DNA of 13,823 bases from Actinomycetota bacterium (GTDB lineage Bacteria > Actinomycetota > Acidimicrobiia > Acidimicrobiales > Ilumatobacteraceae): positions 1 through 13,823 of the forward strand of contig WLEG01000023.1 in NCBI GenBank assembly GCA_009704425.1, written 5' to 3'. The position numbers and the translations under genes are program-made. The notes below the pieces were generated by a model. That model was given only the letters and a program-made list of their open reading frames with translations. It searched no databases and was not told where the DNA came from. This document shows, piece by piece, positions 7,224-13,823 of this stretch. How positions within the stretch are numbered: the stretch's first letter is position 1; the number at the start of each line of letters is the position of its first letter.

Positions 7224-7894
7224 GACTCGGAATGCTCCTGGTCGTCGTGGATGTCTGGGTCGTCGAAATCTGGGTCGTCGAAATCTGGGTCGTCGAAATC
7301 TGGGTCGTTGTCGGCAGACAAGTCTGCCGTGGTGGAGGCCGAATCGGCTCGGGACCGAGGTCCTGAGCCCGAACTTTTGCCCCGCGCCCCCTTCTTGCCA
7401 CCGGATCCGGGCTTGGGTGCGGCCTCCCACACGAAGACGGTGCGCGCCCGATCCACCTGATCGAGGGCGATGACCCGCTCCTCGCCCGACTCCACGCGCA
7501 ACGTGAAGTCGGTCTCCGATGCCGCCACCAACAGACCCGAGATGCGTCGCTCACCGTTCACCACGTTGGTGAGCCGAACGGCCACCTGCTTGCCGATCTC
7601 GCGCTGGAAGTGACGGGGCAGACGCAGGTTGCGTTCCAGGCCGGGACTGGACACCTCGAGGGTGTACTGGCCGGGGATCGGATCGGTGTGATCGAGGTCG
7701 CGCGAGATCAGGCGCGTGGCCCGCGCCAACTGGTCCACGTCCACCCCACCGGGCGATCCCGGGGGCGTGTCGATGGTGACCTTCACGGTGCCACCGGCGT
7801 ACTCGAGGTCGTACAACTCGAGGCCGAGGTCGGTCAGGATCGGCAGAACGAGTTGGCGCACGCTCTCGGTGATGCTGTTGTCGGTGCCGCCCAT
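7220..7894 (-). CDS. rimP: Ribosome maturation factor RimP with long acidic C-terminal tail
   Basis: RimP assists early assembly of the 30S subunit. Residues 1 to about 158 are a standard RimP: VLPILTDLGLELYDLEYAGG (16-35), the conserved YTLEVSSPGLERNLR (77-91), then an SM-like C-terminal domain ending around VDRARTVFVWEAAPKP. The following ~65 residues are unusual. A Gly/Lys/Ser/Arg-rich basic stretch (about 161-183) is followed by an acidic stretch with the tandem pentad DPDFD (197-211, then DPDIHDD), so the protein is 224 residues against a typical 150-180. The pentads are encoded by a perfect 15-bp DNA repeat. The ATG at 7892-7894 has AAGGGAG (7901-7907) 6 nt upstream. It is the first gene of the operon and overlaps nusA by 4 nt. 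Confidence 0.95.
   Translation of the reverse strand: MGGTDNSITESVRQLVLPILTDLGLELYDLEYAGGTVKVTIDTPPGSPGGVDVDQLARATRLISRDLDHTDPIPGQYTLEVSSPGLERNLRLPRHFQREIGKQVAVRLTNVVNGERRISGLLVAASETDFTLRVESGEERVIALDQVDRARTVFVWEAAPKPGSGGKKGARGKSSGSGPRSRADSASTTADLSADNDPDFDDPDFDDPDFDDPDIHDDQEHSES
7254..7308. repeat. 15-bp perfect tandem repeat (3.7 copies) in the 3' end of rimP
   Basis: The unit tctgggtcgtcgaaa repeats without a mismatch from 7254 to 7308. On the minus strand it encodes the pentad DPDFD. Because the unit is a multiple of three, copy-number change would lengthen or shorten the RimP acidic tail without shifting the frame. It ends 31 bp from the nusA start. Confidence 0.93.
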
Positions 7895-7942
7895 GTCGTT
7901 CTCCCTTCTCGTGTCGTCTCGTCTCGCGCGTCGTGAGTGATG

Positions 7943-7968
7943 AAAAAAGACGTGAGCTTTCGCTCACG
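7943..7968 (-). terminator. Intrinsic terminator in the rimP leader, candidate attenuator
   Basis: Read leftward, the sequence forms a perfect 7-bp stem CGTGAGC / GCTCACG closed by a GAAA tetraloop (7951-7968). It is followed by TC and six T (7943-7948), a textbook rho-independent terminator. No leftward gene lies upstream of it, since proS runs the other way. It sits 48 bp before the rimP ATG, so it would act inside the 5' leader of the rimP-nusA operon. Read rightward it lacks a U-run and should not terminate. Confidence 0.85.
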
Positions 7969-7970
7969 CC

Positions 7971-7995
7971 TTTCCGACCCGCCTGACGGCGGAAA
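7971..7995. other. Inverted repeat just upstream of the leader terminator
   Basis: The outer arms tttccg (7971-7976) and cggaaa (7990-7995) are complementary. Alternatively ccgcc (7979-7983) and ggcgg (7988-7992) form a 5-bp stem with a 4-nt loop. Only one of the two foldings can form fully. In the rimP leader RNA this precedes the terminator and could be part of a switch. No clear antiterminator pairing with the terminator stem was found by eye. Confidence 0.4.
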
Positions 7996-8014
7996 CCCTC
8001 TCAAGACCCCCTGA

Positions 8015-8020
8015 ATGATA
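8015..8020 (-). promoter_or_regulatory. Candidate -10 box for the rimP-nusA operon
   Basis: TATCAT on the minus strand fits the actinobacterial TANNNT -10 pattern. A start about 7 nt downstream (near 8008) would give a leader of roughly 114 nt containing the terminator at 7943-7968. No convincing -35 box is visible at 16-18 bp spacing. The divergent gap 7895-8045 must also hold the proS promoter, which I could not place. Confidence 0.3.
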
Positions 8021-8045
8021 CAGGTTGCCAACTAACCTCCATCCA

Positions 8046-9839
8046 ATGTTGCGGTTGTCCAGCCTGTTCGTGCGAACCCTGCGGGAGAACCCGTCCGATG
8101 CCGAGGTCCCGAGCCACCAGTTGATGCTGCGCGCCGGATACATCCGGCGGGCCGCCCCCGGTGGGTTCACGTGGCTGCCCTTGGGCTGGAACGTCTATCG
8201 AAACGTCGAGCGCGTGGTCCGCGAGGAGATGGACGCCGCGGGCTTCCAGGAGGTCCACTTTCCGGCCCTGCTCCCCCGCGAGCCCTACGAGGCCACGAAC
8301 CGCTGGTCCGAGTACGGCCCGAACCTCTTCCGGCTCCAGGACCGCCGAGGCGTCGACTACCTGCTGGGCCCCACCCACGAGGAGATGTTCACCCTGCTGG
8401 TGAAGGACCTGTACAGCAGCTACAAGGACCTGCCCCTCGTGATCTACCAGATCCAGACCAAGTACCGCGACGAGGCCCGTCCCCGCGCCGGGCTGTTGCG
8501 CGGGCGCGAGTTCGTGATGAAGGACAGTTACAGCTTCGACATCGACGATGCCGGCCTGGCCAAGAGTTACGAGGACCACCGGGCGGCCTACATCCGCACC
8601 TTCGAACGTCTCGGGCTCCCCTTCGTCATCGTCTCGGCCATGTCGGGGGCCATGGGCGGTTCCAAGAGCGAAGAGTTCCTGGCCCCCCTCGAGGTGGGCG
8701 AGGACACCTTCGTACGTTGCGCCTGCGGGTACGCCGCCAACACCGAGGCGGTGCACGTTCCGGCGCCGGCCTCGGCCCCCATCGACGGCGCTCCCGCGGC
8801 CCAGGTGGTCGACACCCCGGCGACTCCCACCATCGCCACCTTGGTCGACCTGCTGAACGAGCGCGCCGATCTGCGTCGCGACGATCGAGCGTGGAACGCC
8901 GCCGACACCTTGAAGAACGTCATCGTGATGTTGCGCCACCCCGACGGCCGCCGCGAACCGTTGGCGATCGGTGTGCCGGGTGATCGTGAGGTCGACATGA
9001 AGCGCCTCGAGGCCCAGGTGGGACCGGCCGAACCGGAGGCTTTCACCGAAGCCGACTTCGCGGCTCATCCCTCGCTCGTGAAGGGCTACATCGGACCCGA
9101 CGTGCTGGGCTCGTCGTCGTCGTCGGGCATTCGCTACCTGGTGGATCCGCGCGTCGTGTCCGGATCGCGTTGGGTGACGGGCGCCAACGTCGCCGGCAAT
9201 CACGTGGTCGACCTCACCTGTGGTCGGGACTTCACCCCCGACGGCACCATCGAAGCGGCCGAGGTCGTGGCCGGCGATCCGTGTCCGGCGTGCGCCGAGC
9301 GTGGAGCGACCGGAACGCTCGAGATGGCGCGTGGCATCGAGATCGGTCACATCTTCCAACTCGGACGCAAGTACGCCGAGGCCCTCGATCTGACCGTGCT
9401 CGACCAGAACGGCAAGCAGGTCGTCGTCACCATGGGCAGTTACGGAATCGGCGTGTCGCGCGCCGTGGCCGCCATCGCCGAGGCAACGGCCGACGAGATG
9501 GGCCTCTGCTGGCCGCGCGAGGTGGCTCCGGCCGACGTGCACATGGTGATCGCCAGCAAGGGTGCCGACGACATCGCGGCCGAGGCCGAACGACTGGCCG
9601 CCGAACTCGAGTCGCGTGGGGTTCGGGTGTTGCTCGACGATCGCACCACCGTGTCCCCCGGCGTGAAGTTCAAGGACGCCGAACTCATCGGTGTGCCCAC
9701 CATCGTGATCGTCGGCAAGGGTCTGGCCGACGGCGTGATCGAGGTCCGCGACCGGGCCACGAACGAGCGGCGCAACATCGCCGTGGCCTCCGCGGTCGAC
9801 GAGCTGGTGGCCGAATGCGACACGAACACCCGTCGGTGA
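8046..9839 (+). CDS. proS: Prolyl-tRNA synthetase, bacterial type with editing insertion
   Basis: ProRS attaches proline to tRNA-Pro. The 597-residue product has the class II catalytic core with the N-terminal SSLFVRTLRENPSDAEVPSH, TWLPLGWNVYRNVERVVREE, motif 2 in KYRDEARPRAGLLRGREFVM (139-158) and motif 3 GSYGIGVSR (464-472). Between motifs 2 and 3 lies the editing insertion (about 240-405), including TLKN with K290 and KGYIGP (346-351), which in this family clears mischarged Ala-tRNA-Pro. The insertion is flanked by CACG (C225, C227) and CPAC (C413, C416), a possible metal site. The anticodon-binding domain spans about 495-597. An in-frame TTG at 8025 exists, but homology begins at ATG 8046-8048. 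No Shine-Dalgarno precedes it; the upstream cctcc is anti-SD-like. manA follows after 19 bp, so the two are probably co-transcribed. Confidence 0.97.
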   Translation: MLRLSSLFVRTLRENPSDAEVPSHQLMLRAGYIRRAAPGGFTWLPLGWNVYRNVERVVREEMDAAGFQEVHFPALLPREPYEATNRWSEYGPNLFRLQDRRGVDYLLGPTHEEMFTLLVKDLYSSYKDLPLVIYQIQTKYRDEARPRAGLLRGREFVMKDSYSFDIDDAGLAKSYEDHRAAYIRTFERLGLPFVIVSAMSGAMGGSKSEEFLAPLEVGEDTFVRCACGYAANTEAVHVPAPASAPIDGAPAAQVVDTPATPTIATLVDLLNERADLRRDDRAWNAADTLKNVIVMLRHPDGRREPLAIGVPGDREVDMKRLEAQVGPAEPEAFTEADFAAHPSLVKGYIGPDVLGSSSSSGIRYLVDPRVVSGSRWVTGANVAGNHVVDLTCGRDFTPDGTIEAAEVVAGDPCPACAERGATGTLEMARGIEIGHIFQLGRKYAEALDLTVLDQNGKQVVVTMGSYGIGVSRAVAAIAEATADEMGLCWPREVAPADVHMVIASKGADDIAAEAERLAAELESRGVRVLLDDRTTVSPGVKFKDAELIGVPTIVIVGKGLADGVIEVRDRATNERRNIAVASAVDELVAECDTNTRR

Positions 9840-9846
9840 TGAGGGC

Positions 9847-9858
9847 GGTCGGCCGACC
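9847..9858. other. 12-bp perfect palindrome directly before the manA start
   Basis: ggtcggccgacc abuts the manA ATG and fills most of the 19-bp proS-manA gap. As RNA it could fold into a 4-bp stem with a GGCC loop beside the start codon, or as DNA it could bind a dimeric protein. It may equally be chance. Confidence 0.35.
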
Positions 9859-11010
9859 ATGAAACTCGTCCGCGGTGTCGTGCAGCACTACTCGTGGGGT
9901 GATCCCACGTCCATCCCTTCGTTGCTCGGCCTCGAGGCCGACGGTCGGCCGTGGGCCGAACTGTGGTTCGGCACGCACCTCGGCGGACCGGCCAAGGTCA
10001 TCGAACTGGACGATGCCGGTCACCGTGGACCGACCCCGACGCTGAGCGACGACACCGGAGGGTTGTTCTCTCCGCTCACCTCGGTCTCGGGCGAACTCCC
10101 CTTCCTCTTGAAGGTGTTGGCCGCGGCCGAACCACTGTCGTTGCAGAGCCACCCCTCGCAGGAGCAAGCGCGCATCGGATACGCCCGTGAGAACCGCCTC
10201 GACATTCCCATCGGGAACAGTCGTCGCATCTACCGCGACCCCTTCGCCAAGCCCGAACTCGTCTGCGCCCTCGAGCCCTTCGAGGCGCTGTGCGGGTTCC
10301 GTCGCGAGGTCGACTCGGTCCGCCTCCTTCACTCCATTGGCGGGTCCGCGTCGAAACTGGCGCGACTGGTCACCGATCACGATCTCGGCCACGCACTGCG
10401 CCATCTCTTCGCGGGAACCGAGGAGATCCGGGTGCTGCAGAACGAGATCATCGACTCGTGTCGCGAGCACGACTCGGTCAGCGCGCGTTGGGCGGTGCGA
10501 CTGGCGCACGCGTATCCCGACGATCCCGCCGTCATCGTGACCTTGCTCATGAACCACGTGACCCTCGAACGCGGTGAGGCGCTCTACCTCGGACCCGGCA
10601 ACCTTCACGCCTACCTGCGGGGCACCGGTGTCGAGGTGATGGGGTCGAGTGACAACGTGGTGCGTTGCGGCCTCACCAACAAGCACGTCGACGTGAACGA
10701 GCTGCTGGCCACGGTGGTGCCCGAACCGCTCCCCGACCCCATCGTGCGCGCCACGCCCGTGGCCCGCACCGAGGCCGGGCGGCTGTGGCGCTACGTCACG
10801 CCCGAGGCTCCGTTCGCATTGTGGGTGCACCAGATCGACGGCACCGAAACCATCCGGTCCCGCACCCGCGAACTGACCTTGTGCGGCGTCGGTTCCACCG
10901 ATCTGCTCCAGCGCGGAGAAGTGGCGTATCTGTCGCCCGGCGAAGAACTGACCCTTCGCGGCAAGGCCACGTTGTTCCGCGTCACCGAGTGGACCGACCC
11001 GCAGACCTGA
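9859..11010 (+). CDS. manA: Mannose-6-phosphate isomerase, class I
   Basis: This zinc enzyme interconverts mannose-6-phosphate and fructose-6-phosphate, supplying mannose for GDP-mannose, polysaccharides and glycolipids, or feeding mannose to glycolysis. The 383-residue product shows the class I cupin motifs. It starts with HYSWGDPTSIPSLLG and AELWFGTH, then LSLQSHPS with zinc ligands Q96 and H98. YRDPFAKPELVCALEPFEAL supplies E133, LGPGNLHAYLRG supplies H250, and SSDNVVRCGLTNKHVDVNEL (263-282) carries the catalytic arginine R269. All four metal ligands are present. It starts at ATG 9859-9861, 19 bp after proS, and ends 19 bp from the convergent ispG stop. Its pairing with proS is not a standard arrangement that I know; it probably depends on readthrough from proS because no separate promoter space exists. 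Confidence 0.95.
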   Translation: MKLVRGVVQHYSWGDPTSIPSLLGLEADGRPWAELWFGTHLGGPAKVIELDDAGHRGPTPTLSDDTGGLFSPLTSVSGELPFLLKVLAAAEPLSLQSHPSQEQARIGYARENRLDIPIGNSRRIYRDPFAKPELVCALEPFEALCGFRREVDSVRLLHSIGGSASKLARLVTDHDLGHALRHLFAGTEEIRVLQNEIIDSCREHDSVSARWAVRLAHAYPDDPAVIVTLLMNHVTLERGEALYLGPGNLHAYLRGTGVEVMGSSDNVVRCGLTNKHVDVNELLATVVPEPLPDPIVRATPVARTEAGRLWRYVTPEAPFALWVHQIDGTETIRSRTRELTLCGVGSTDLLQRGEVAYLSPGEELTLRGKATLFRVTEWTDPQT

Positions 11011-11014
11011 CCCG

Positions 11015-11029
11015 ACGGCGTCGCGCCGT
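11015..11029. terminator. Hairpin in the convergent manA-ispG gap, possible bidirectional terminator
   Basis: acggcg / cgccgt form a perfect 6-bp stem with a 3-nt loop and fill the 19-bp gap between the two stop codons. There is no clear U-run on either side, so it would be a weak or non-canonical terminator, or one helped by Rho or NusA. Confidence 0.5.
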
Positions 11030-12253
11030 TCAGGACTTCTTGCGAATCTCGACGATGCGCTCGTTGGCGTTGTTGGCGTCCTCACCCTTTTCGGCCAGGA
11101 GGGCGGACCGATCCTTGGCGGCCTCGCGCTCGGCCTTGGCCGTGTCGACGCGAGCGATGGCGGCGTCCACTCCGTGTTCGTGGATGAACTCGGCCCACTC
11201 CACCAGCGCTTCCACCATCTCGGATTCGGGAACCACGGCGACGTTGCGGCCCTTCACGAACAAGTGACCGCGCTTGTTGCCCGCGGCGATGCCGATGTCG
11301 GCGTCGCGGGCCTCGCCCGGACCGTTCACCACGCAGCCCATCACCGCGACCTGGAGGGGGATCTGTCGCTCTCCGAATGCGGCCATGGCGCGGTTGGCCA
11401 CGTCGATGACGTCGATCTCGGCCCTTCCGCACGACGGACAGGCGATGAGATCCACGTTCTTGCGCTCGCGCAATCCGAGCGCCTCCAACAGTTGACGACC
11501 CGCGCGGGCCTCCTCCACCGGATCGGCGGTGAGGCTGTAACGGATGGTGTCGCCGATGCCCTCCATGAGCAACGTGGCGATCCCCGCGGTGGCCTTCAAC
11601 AATCCACCGGGCAACGGTCCGGCCTCGGTGACACCCAAATGGAGCGGATGATCGGTGGCTTCGCTCAGCTGCCGGTACGCCTCCACCATGAGGGGCACGT
11701 TGGACGCCTTCACGCTGATCTTGATGAGATCGAAATCGACTTCCCGGAAGTAGGCGATCTCGCGCATGGCGGACTCCACCATGGCCTCGGGGGTCACCTT
11801 GCCGCCGTACTTGTCGTACAACTCGGGATCGAGCGAACCGCCGTTCACTCCGATGCGAATGGGAATGCCACGGTCACGGGCCTCGCTGGCGACGGCCTTG
11901 ATGTGTTCGGGCTTGCGGATGTTGCCCGGGTTCAGGCGCAGACCGTGGACCCCGGCCTCCATGGCCGCCAAGGCCATCTTGTACTGGTGATGGATGTCGG
12001 CGATCACCGGGATGGGTGACCGCGGGACGATGCGCGCCAGTCCCTCGGCGGCCTCGATTTCGTTGCACGTGCAGCGAACGATGTCGCATCCCGCCGCCGC
12101 CAACGCGTAGATCTGCTGCAGGGTTCCCTCGACGTCGGCCGTCTTGGTGGTGGTCATCGACTGCACCGTGATCGGAGCGTCACCTCCGACGGCAACTTTG
12201 CCGACGTGGATCTGTCGAGTCGGTCGACGGGACGTGATCGACGCGTGCTGCAT
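11030..12253 (-). CDS. ispG: 4-hydroxy-3-methylbut-2-enyl diphosphate synthase (MEP pathway)
   Basis: IspG (GcpE) reduces the cyclic diphosphate MEcPP to HMBPP, the next-to-last MEP pathway step, using a 4Fe-4S cluster and flavodoxin or ferredoxin electrons. The 407-residue product has the TIM-barrel part: VAVGGDAPITVQSMTTTKTA (20-39), CDIVRCTCNEIEAAEGL, HGLRLNPGNI (103-112), RIGVNGGSLDPEL and LGVTEAGPLPGG (206-217). The cluster-binding C-terminal part has CPSCGRAEID (C272, C275) and GCVVNGPGEARDADIG (C307, E314). All cluster ligands are present. The last ~35 residues form a charged Ala/Glu/Lys helix ending KKS. Open frame continues upstream, but ATG 12251-12253 is where homology begins and it clears the protease gene by 20 bp. 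No strong RBS is seen. It is the last gene of the dxr-protease-ispG cluster. Confidence 0.97.
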   Translation of the reverse strand: MQHASITSRRPTRQIHVGKVAVGGDAPITVQSMTTTKTADVEGTLQQIYALAAAGCDIVRCTCNEIEAAEGLARIVPRSPIPVIADIHHQYKMALAAMEAGVHGLRLNPGNIRKPEHIKAVASEARDRGIPIRIGVNGGSLDPELYDKYGGKVTPEAMVESAMREIAYFREVDFDLIKISVKASNVPLMVEAYRQLSEATDHPLHLGVTEAGPLPGGLLKATAGIATLLMEGIGDTIRYSLTADPVEEARAGRQLLEALGLRERKNVDLIACPSCGRAEIDVIDVANRAMAAFGERQIPLQVAVMGCVVNGPGEARDADIGIAAGNKRGHLFVKGRNVAVVPESEMVEALVEWAEFIHEHGVDAAIARVDTAKAEREAAKDRSALLAEKGEDANNANERIVEIRKKS

Positions 12254-12273
12254 GATCGTCAGTCTGCCAACAA

Positions 12274-13521
12274 TCAGAACGGTCGTGTGAGATCGAGGTA
12301 CAGGCCGGTGAAGGTGAGGAACATGAGAAGTGTCACGACCACCACCGTGGCCGGCCACATCTTCTCGACGTCGGCCCGATACTCGCGCCCCTTGCGACTG
12401 CGAATGCGTTCGTAGGTGGCGATGGCGGCATGGCCACCGTCGAACGGCAGAAGCGGAAGCAGATTGAAGAGCCCCACGAAGACGTTGATGGAGGCCAGCA
12501 CCTCCATGACCCCGTAGAAGCCGTCCCGATCACCGATCTCGCCGGCGACCTTGGTGACGCCGACCACGGTGGTGGGTCGTTTGGACGGATCGGCCTCGTC
12601 GTTGGTGAGTTGTTCCCACTGGTTGGCCGGATTCACCACCGTCCCGATGCCCGAGAACGTGCGGCCCATTCCGGTCCAGAGATCGCCCATCACGTGCGAG
12701 AACCCGTCGACGATCCCCAACTCGGATCGATCCCAACTGTCGGTGCCCACACCCAGATACCCGAGACCGGATCCGGGCTCCGAGGGGCGTTCGACGAGGG
12801 TGACGTCGACGGCGGAGGCGGCGCCGTCGCGCACGAACTCGACGGTGACCCGTTCGCCGGCGCCGATGGAACCGATGGTCTCGCTCAATTCGTCGACGCT
12901 CTCGATGGTTCGTCCACCGATGGTGGTGATGTGATCACCGAGTTCGATGCCCGCGCGTTCGGCCGGCGATCCTTCGGTGACCGCGAACACCTTCACCTGG
13001 TTGGTCTCCTGGTATCGACCACCGCTGGTGTACACGAACATCATGATGAGGATCGCGATGATCATGTGCATCATCGAACCCGCCGTGATGACGAGCAACC
13101 GCCATCGGTAGGGCTTGCTCGAGTACGACACGTTCTCGTCGCCAGCGTCGACGGGATCGAGATTGTTCATGCCGACGATGCGCACGAAGGCACCCAACGG
13201 CAACGCGCGCACGCCGTACTCGACGCCGTTGCGGGTCATGCTCCAGAGCTTGGGTCCGAACCCCATGAAGAACTGGGTGCGCTTCATCCCCGCCCAACCG
13301 GCGGTCACGAAGTGGCCGACCTCGTGCAGGAAGACGGAGACGAGAAGACCGACGACGAGCACCAGACTCCAGACGTTGGTGATGCCCAGCCACGCCAGCA
13401 GACCGAGGATCACGATCCCCGAGGTGGCCGCCGTCGATCGCTTGGGGCCACGGTCCACCGGAGCCTCGCCGACGGCCCCACCGGCCATCATTTCGTCGCG
13501 GAACGAGCGGTACAGCGTCAT
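12274..13521 (-). CDS. rseP: Site-2 intramembrane metalloprotease (RseP/Rip1 type)
   Basis: This is a polytopic membrane zinc protease that cuts substrates such as anti-sigma factors within the membrane. Of 415 residues, the first ~33 are polar and probably cytoplasmic. A hydrophobic segment at about 34-65 leads straight into HEVGH (66-70), the zinc motif with catalytic E67. A second segment lies at about 141-166, one PDZ domain at about 175-245 (EGSPAERAGIELGDHITTIG), a third segment at about 338-360 with NLLPLLPFDGGH supplying the third ligand D361, and a last segment at about 389-409. A single PDZ and four segments match mycobacterial Rip1 rather than two-PDZ E. coli RseP. ATG 13519-13521 overlaps the dxr stop by 4 nt (ATGA). 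The N-terminal polar tail is somewhat longer than usual. No anti-sigma factor gene is visible, so its substrate is unknown. Confidence 0.95.
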   Translation of the reverse strand: MTLYRSFRDEMMAGGAVGEAPVDRGPKRSTAATSGIVILGLLAWLGITNVWSLVLVVGLLVSVFLHEVGHFVTAGWAGMKRTQFFMGFGPKLWSMTRNGVEYGVRALPLGAFVRIVGMNNLDPVDAGDENVSYSSKPYRWRLLVITAGSMMHMIIAILIMMFVYTSGGRYQETNQVKVFAVTEGSPAERAGIELGDHITTIGGRTIESVDELSETIGSIGAGERVTVEFVRDGAASAVDVTLVERPSEPGSGLGYLGVGTDSWDRSELGIVDGFSHVMGDLWTGMGRTFSGIGTVVNPANQWEQLTNDEADPSKRPTTVVGVTKVAGEIGDRDGFYGVMEVLASINVFVGLFNLLPLLPFDGGHAAIATYERIRSRKGREYRADVEKMWPATVVVVTLLMFLTFTGLYLDLTRPF

Positions 13522-13823
13522 CGGGACAGAACTCTACGGGCGGCATCGCGCCCGCGCCGGTCGGCCTCGATGATGTCGGCGGCCACCAATTCACCAGCCG
13601 GTGTTTCGTGCCGCTGCAGGGCCTCCTCGACGGTCTCGGCGATCTGGGTCCAGCGCAGACCGCCCTCGAGAAAACGCTCGACCGCCACCTCGTTGGCCGC
13701 CGACATGAAAGCGGGTGCCGTTCCGCCGACCCGTCCGGCCTCGTACGCCAGATCGAGACAGCGGAAGGTGCGCCGGTCCGGTGGCGCGAAATCGAGTCGT
13801 TGCAGGTTCTCCCAGTCGATTCG
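13518..13823 (-). CDS. dxr: 1-deoxy-D-xylulose 5-phosphate reductoisomerase, C-terminal part
   Basis: Dxr catalyses the first committed MEP step, converting DXP to MEP with NADPH. Only the last 101 residues are present; the N-terminal NADPH and catalytic domains lie beyond the right edge. The visible part matches the C-terminal helical domain: LDFAPPDRRTFRCLDLAYEA, then GGTAPAFMSAANEVAVERFL, where many homologues have NAANE rather than SAANE, and the helix IAETVEEALQRH. It ends VLSR, then TGA overlapping the protease ATG by 4 nt. The frame is open to position 13823. An internal ATG at 13704-13706 is not the start because homology continues upstream. The dxr-protease-ispG order is the one known from mycobacteria. 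Confidence 0.95.
   Translation of the reverse strand, partial: RIDWENLQRLDFAPPDRRTFRCLDLAYEAGRVGGTAPAFMSAANEVAVERFLEGGLRWTQIAETVEEALQRHETPAGELVAADIIEADRRGRDAARRVLSR

Noticed and set aside
7254..7308. CRISPR-like short repeats
   Set aside because: The units are contiguous with no spacers and encode a protein repeat in frame; it is a coding minisatellite.
7224..7430. 69-residue N-terminal extension of nusA with RFRRP repeats
   Set aside because: It is the out-of-frame reading of the rimP 3' repeat. NusA homology starts at ATG 7221-7223 with an RBS and a classic 4-nt overlap.
7834..8031. Small leader peptide frame across the rimP leader
   Set aside because: It starts at a TTG without an RBS, runs through the terminator and into rimP out of frame, and has no codon run typical of attenuator peptides.
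8025..8045. Upstream TTG start for proS
   Set aside because: It would add seven residues not seen in the family; ATG 8046 begins the conserved N-terminus.
8001..9860. 619-codon open frame on the minus strand opposite proS
   Set aside because: It is antisense to a certain proS with no family motif; same codon-bias artefact.
9685..11085. 466-codon open frame on the minus strand opposite manA
   Set aside because: It spans the ends of three real genes, has His/Gly-rich composition and no motif.
12254..12358. 35-residue upstream extension of ispG
   Set aside because: It overlaps the end of the protease gene and is not similar to IspG; ATG 12251-12253 fits the family.
1..13823. A hidden defence, mobile or biosynthetic system
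   Set aside because: Every stretch over 150 bp is accounted for by recognisable housekeeping genes. No transposase, integrase, tRNA attachment site or terminal inverted repeats were seen.

Overview
The window looks like a piece of core chromosome from a high-GC actinobacterium. The gene order dxr-site-2 protease-ispG next to proS and rimP-nusA-ylxR-infB-rbfA-truB-ribF is the order I know from Actinomycetota such as Mycobacterium. Several proteins (NusA, the DsbA-like protein, TruB) also read as actinobacterial. The low gene spacing, the absence of some usual neighbours (no nrnA/DHH phosphoesterase between rbfA and truB) and the style of the protein tails suggest an early-branching class such as Acidimicrobiia. 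That last step is an inference, not something the sequence proves. No tRNA, rRNA, CRISPR array, insertion sequence, prophage or other mobile DNA was seen.

Layout. Positions 1-7894 hold one long leftward operon (minus strand, in transcription order): rimP, nusA, ylxR, infB, a DsbA-family thiol protein, rbfA, truB and ribF (ribF runs off the left edge). The genes are packed with 4-nt overlaps or gaps of 2-61 bp. A 151-bp divergent region (7895-8045) separates rimP from the rightward proS-manA pair (8046-11010). manA meets a second leftward cluster head-to-head at a 19-bp gap filled by a hairpin. That cluster, in transcription order, is dxr (cut by the right edge), a site-2 membrane protease and ispG.

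How the genes work together. The first operon covers ribosome maturation (RimP and RbfA on the 30S subunit), transcription elongation/termination (NusA, YlxR), translation initiation (IF2), tRNA modification (TruB, pseudouridine 55) and flavin cofactor synthesis (RibF). proS charges tRNA-Pro. dxr and ispG are two steps of the MEP isoprenoid pathway and flank an intramembrane protease, as they do in mycobacteria. manA (mannose-6-phosphate isomerase) is the least expected neighbour.

Most of the window is ordinary housekeeping DNA and I see no convincing new multi-gene system. The points most worth a second look are: a near-perfect intrinsic terminator inside the leader of the rimP-nusA operon with no gene upstream to terminate (a likely attenuator); a DsbA/Rv2466c-like protein inside this translation operon with a CPWA instead of CPWC active site; a RimP with a 65-residue tail built on a 15-bp DNA tandem repeat; an extra NusA tail; and a Gly/Pro/Arg-rich IF2 linker with a possible internal start after it.
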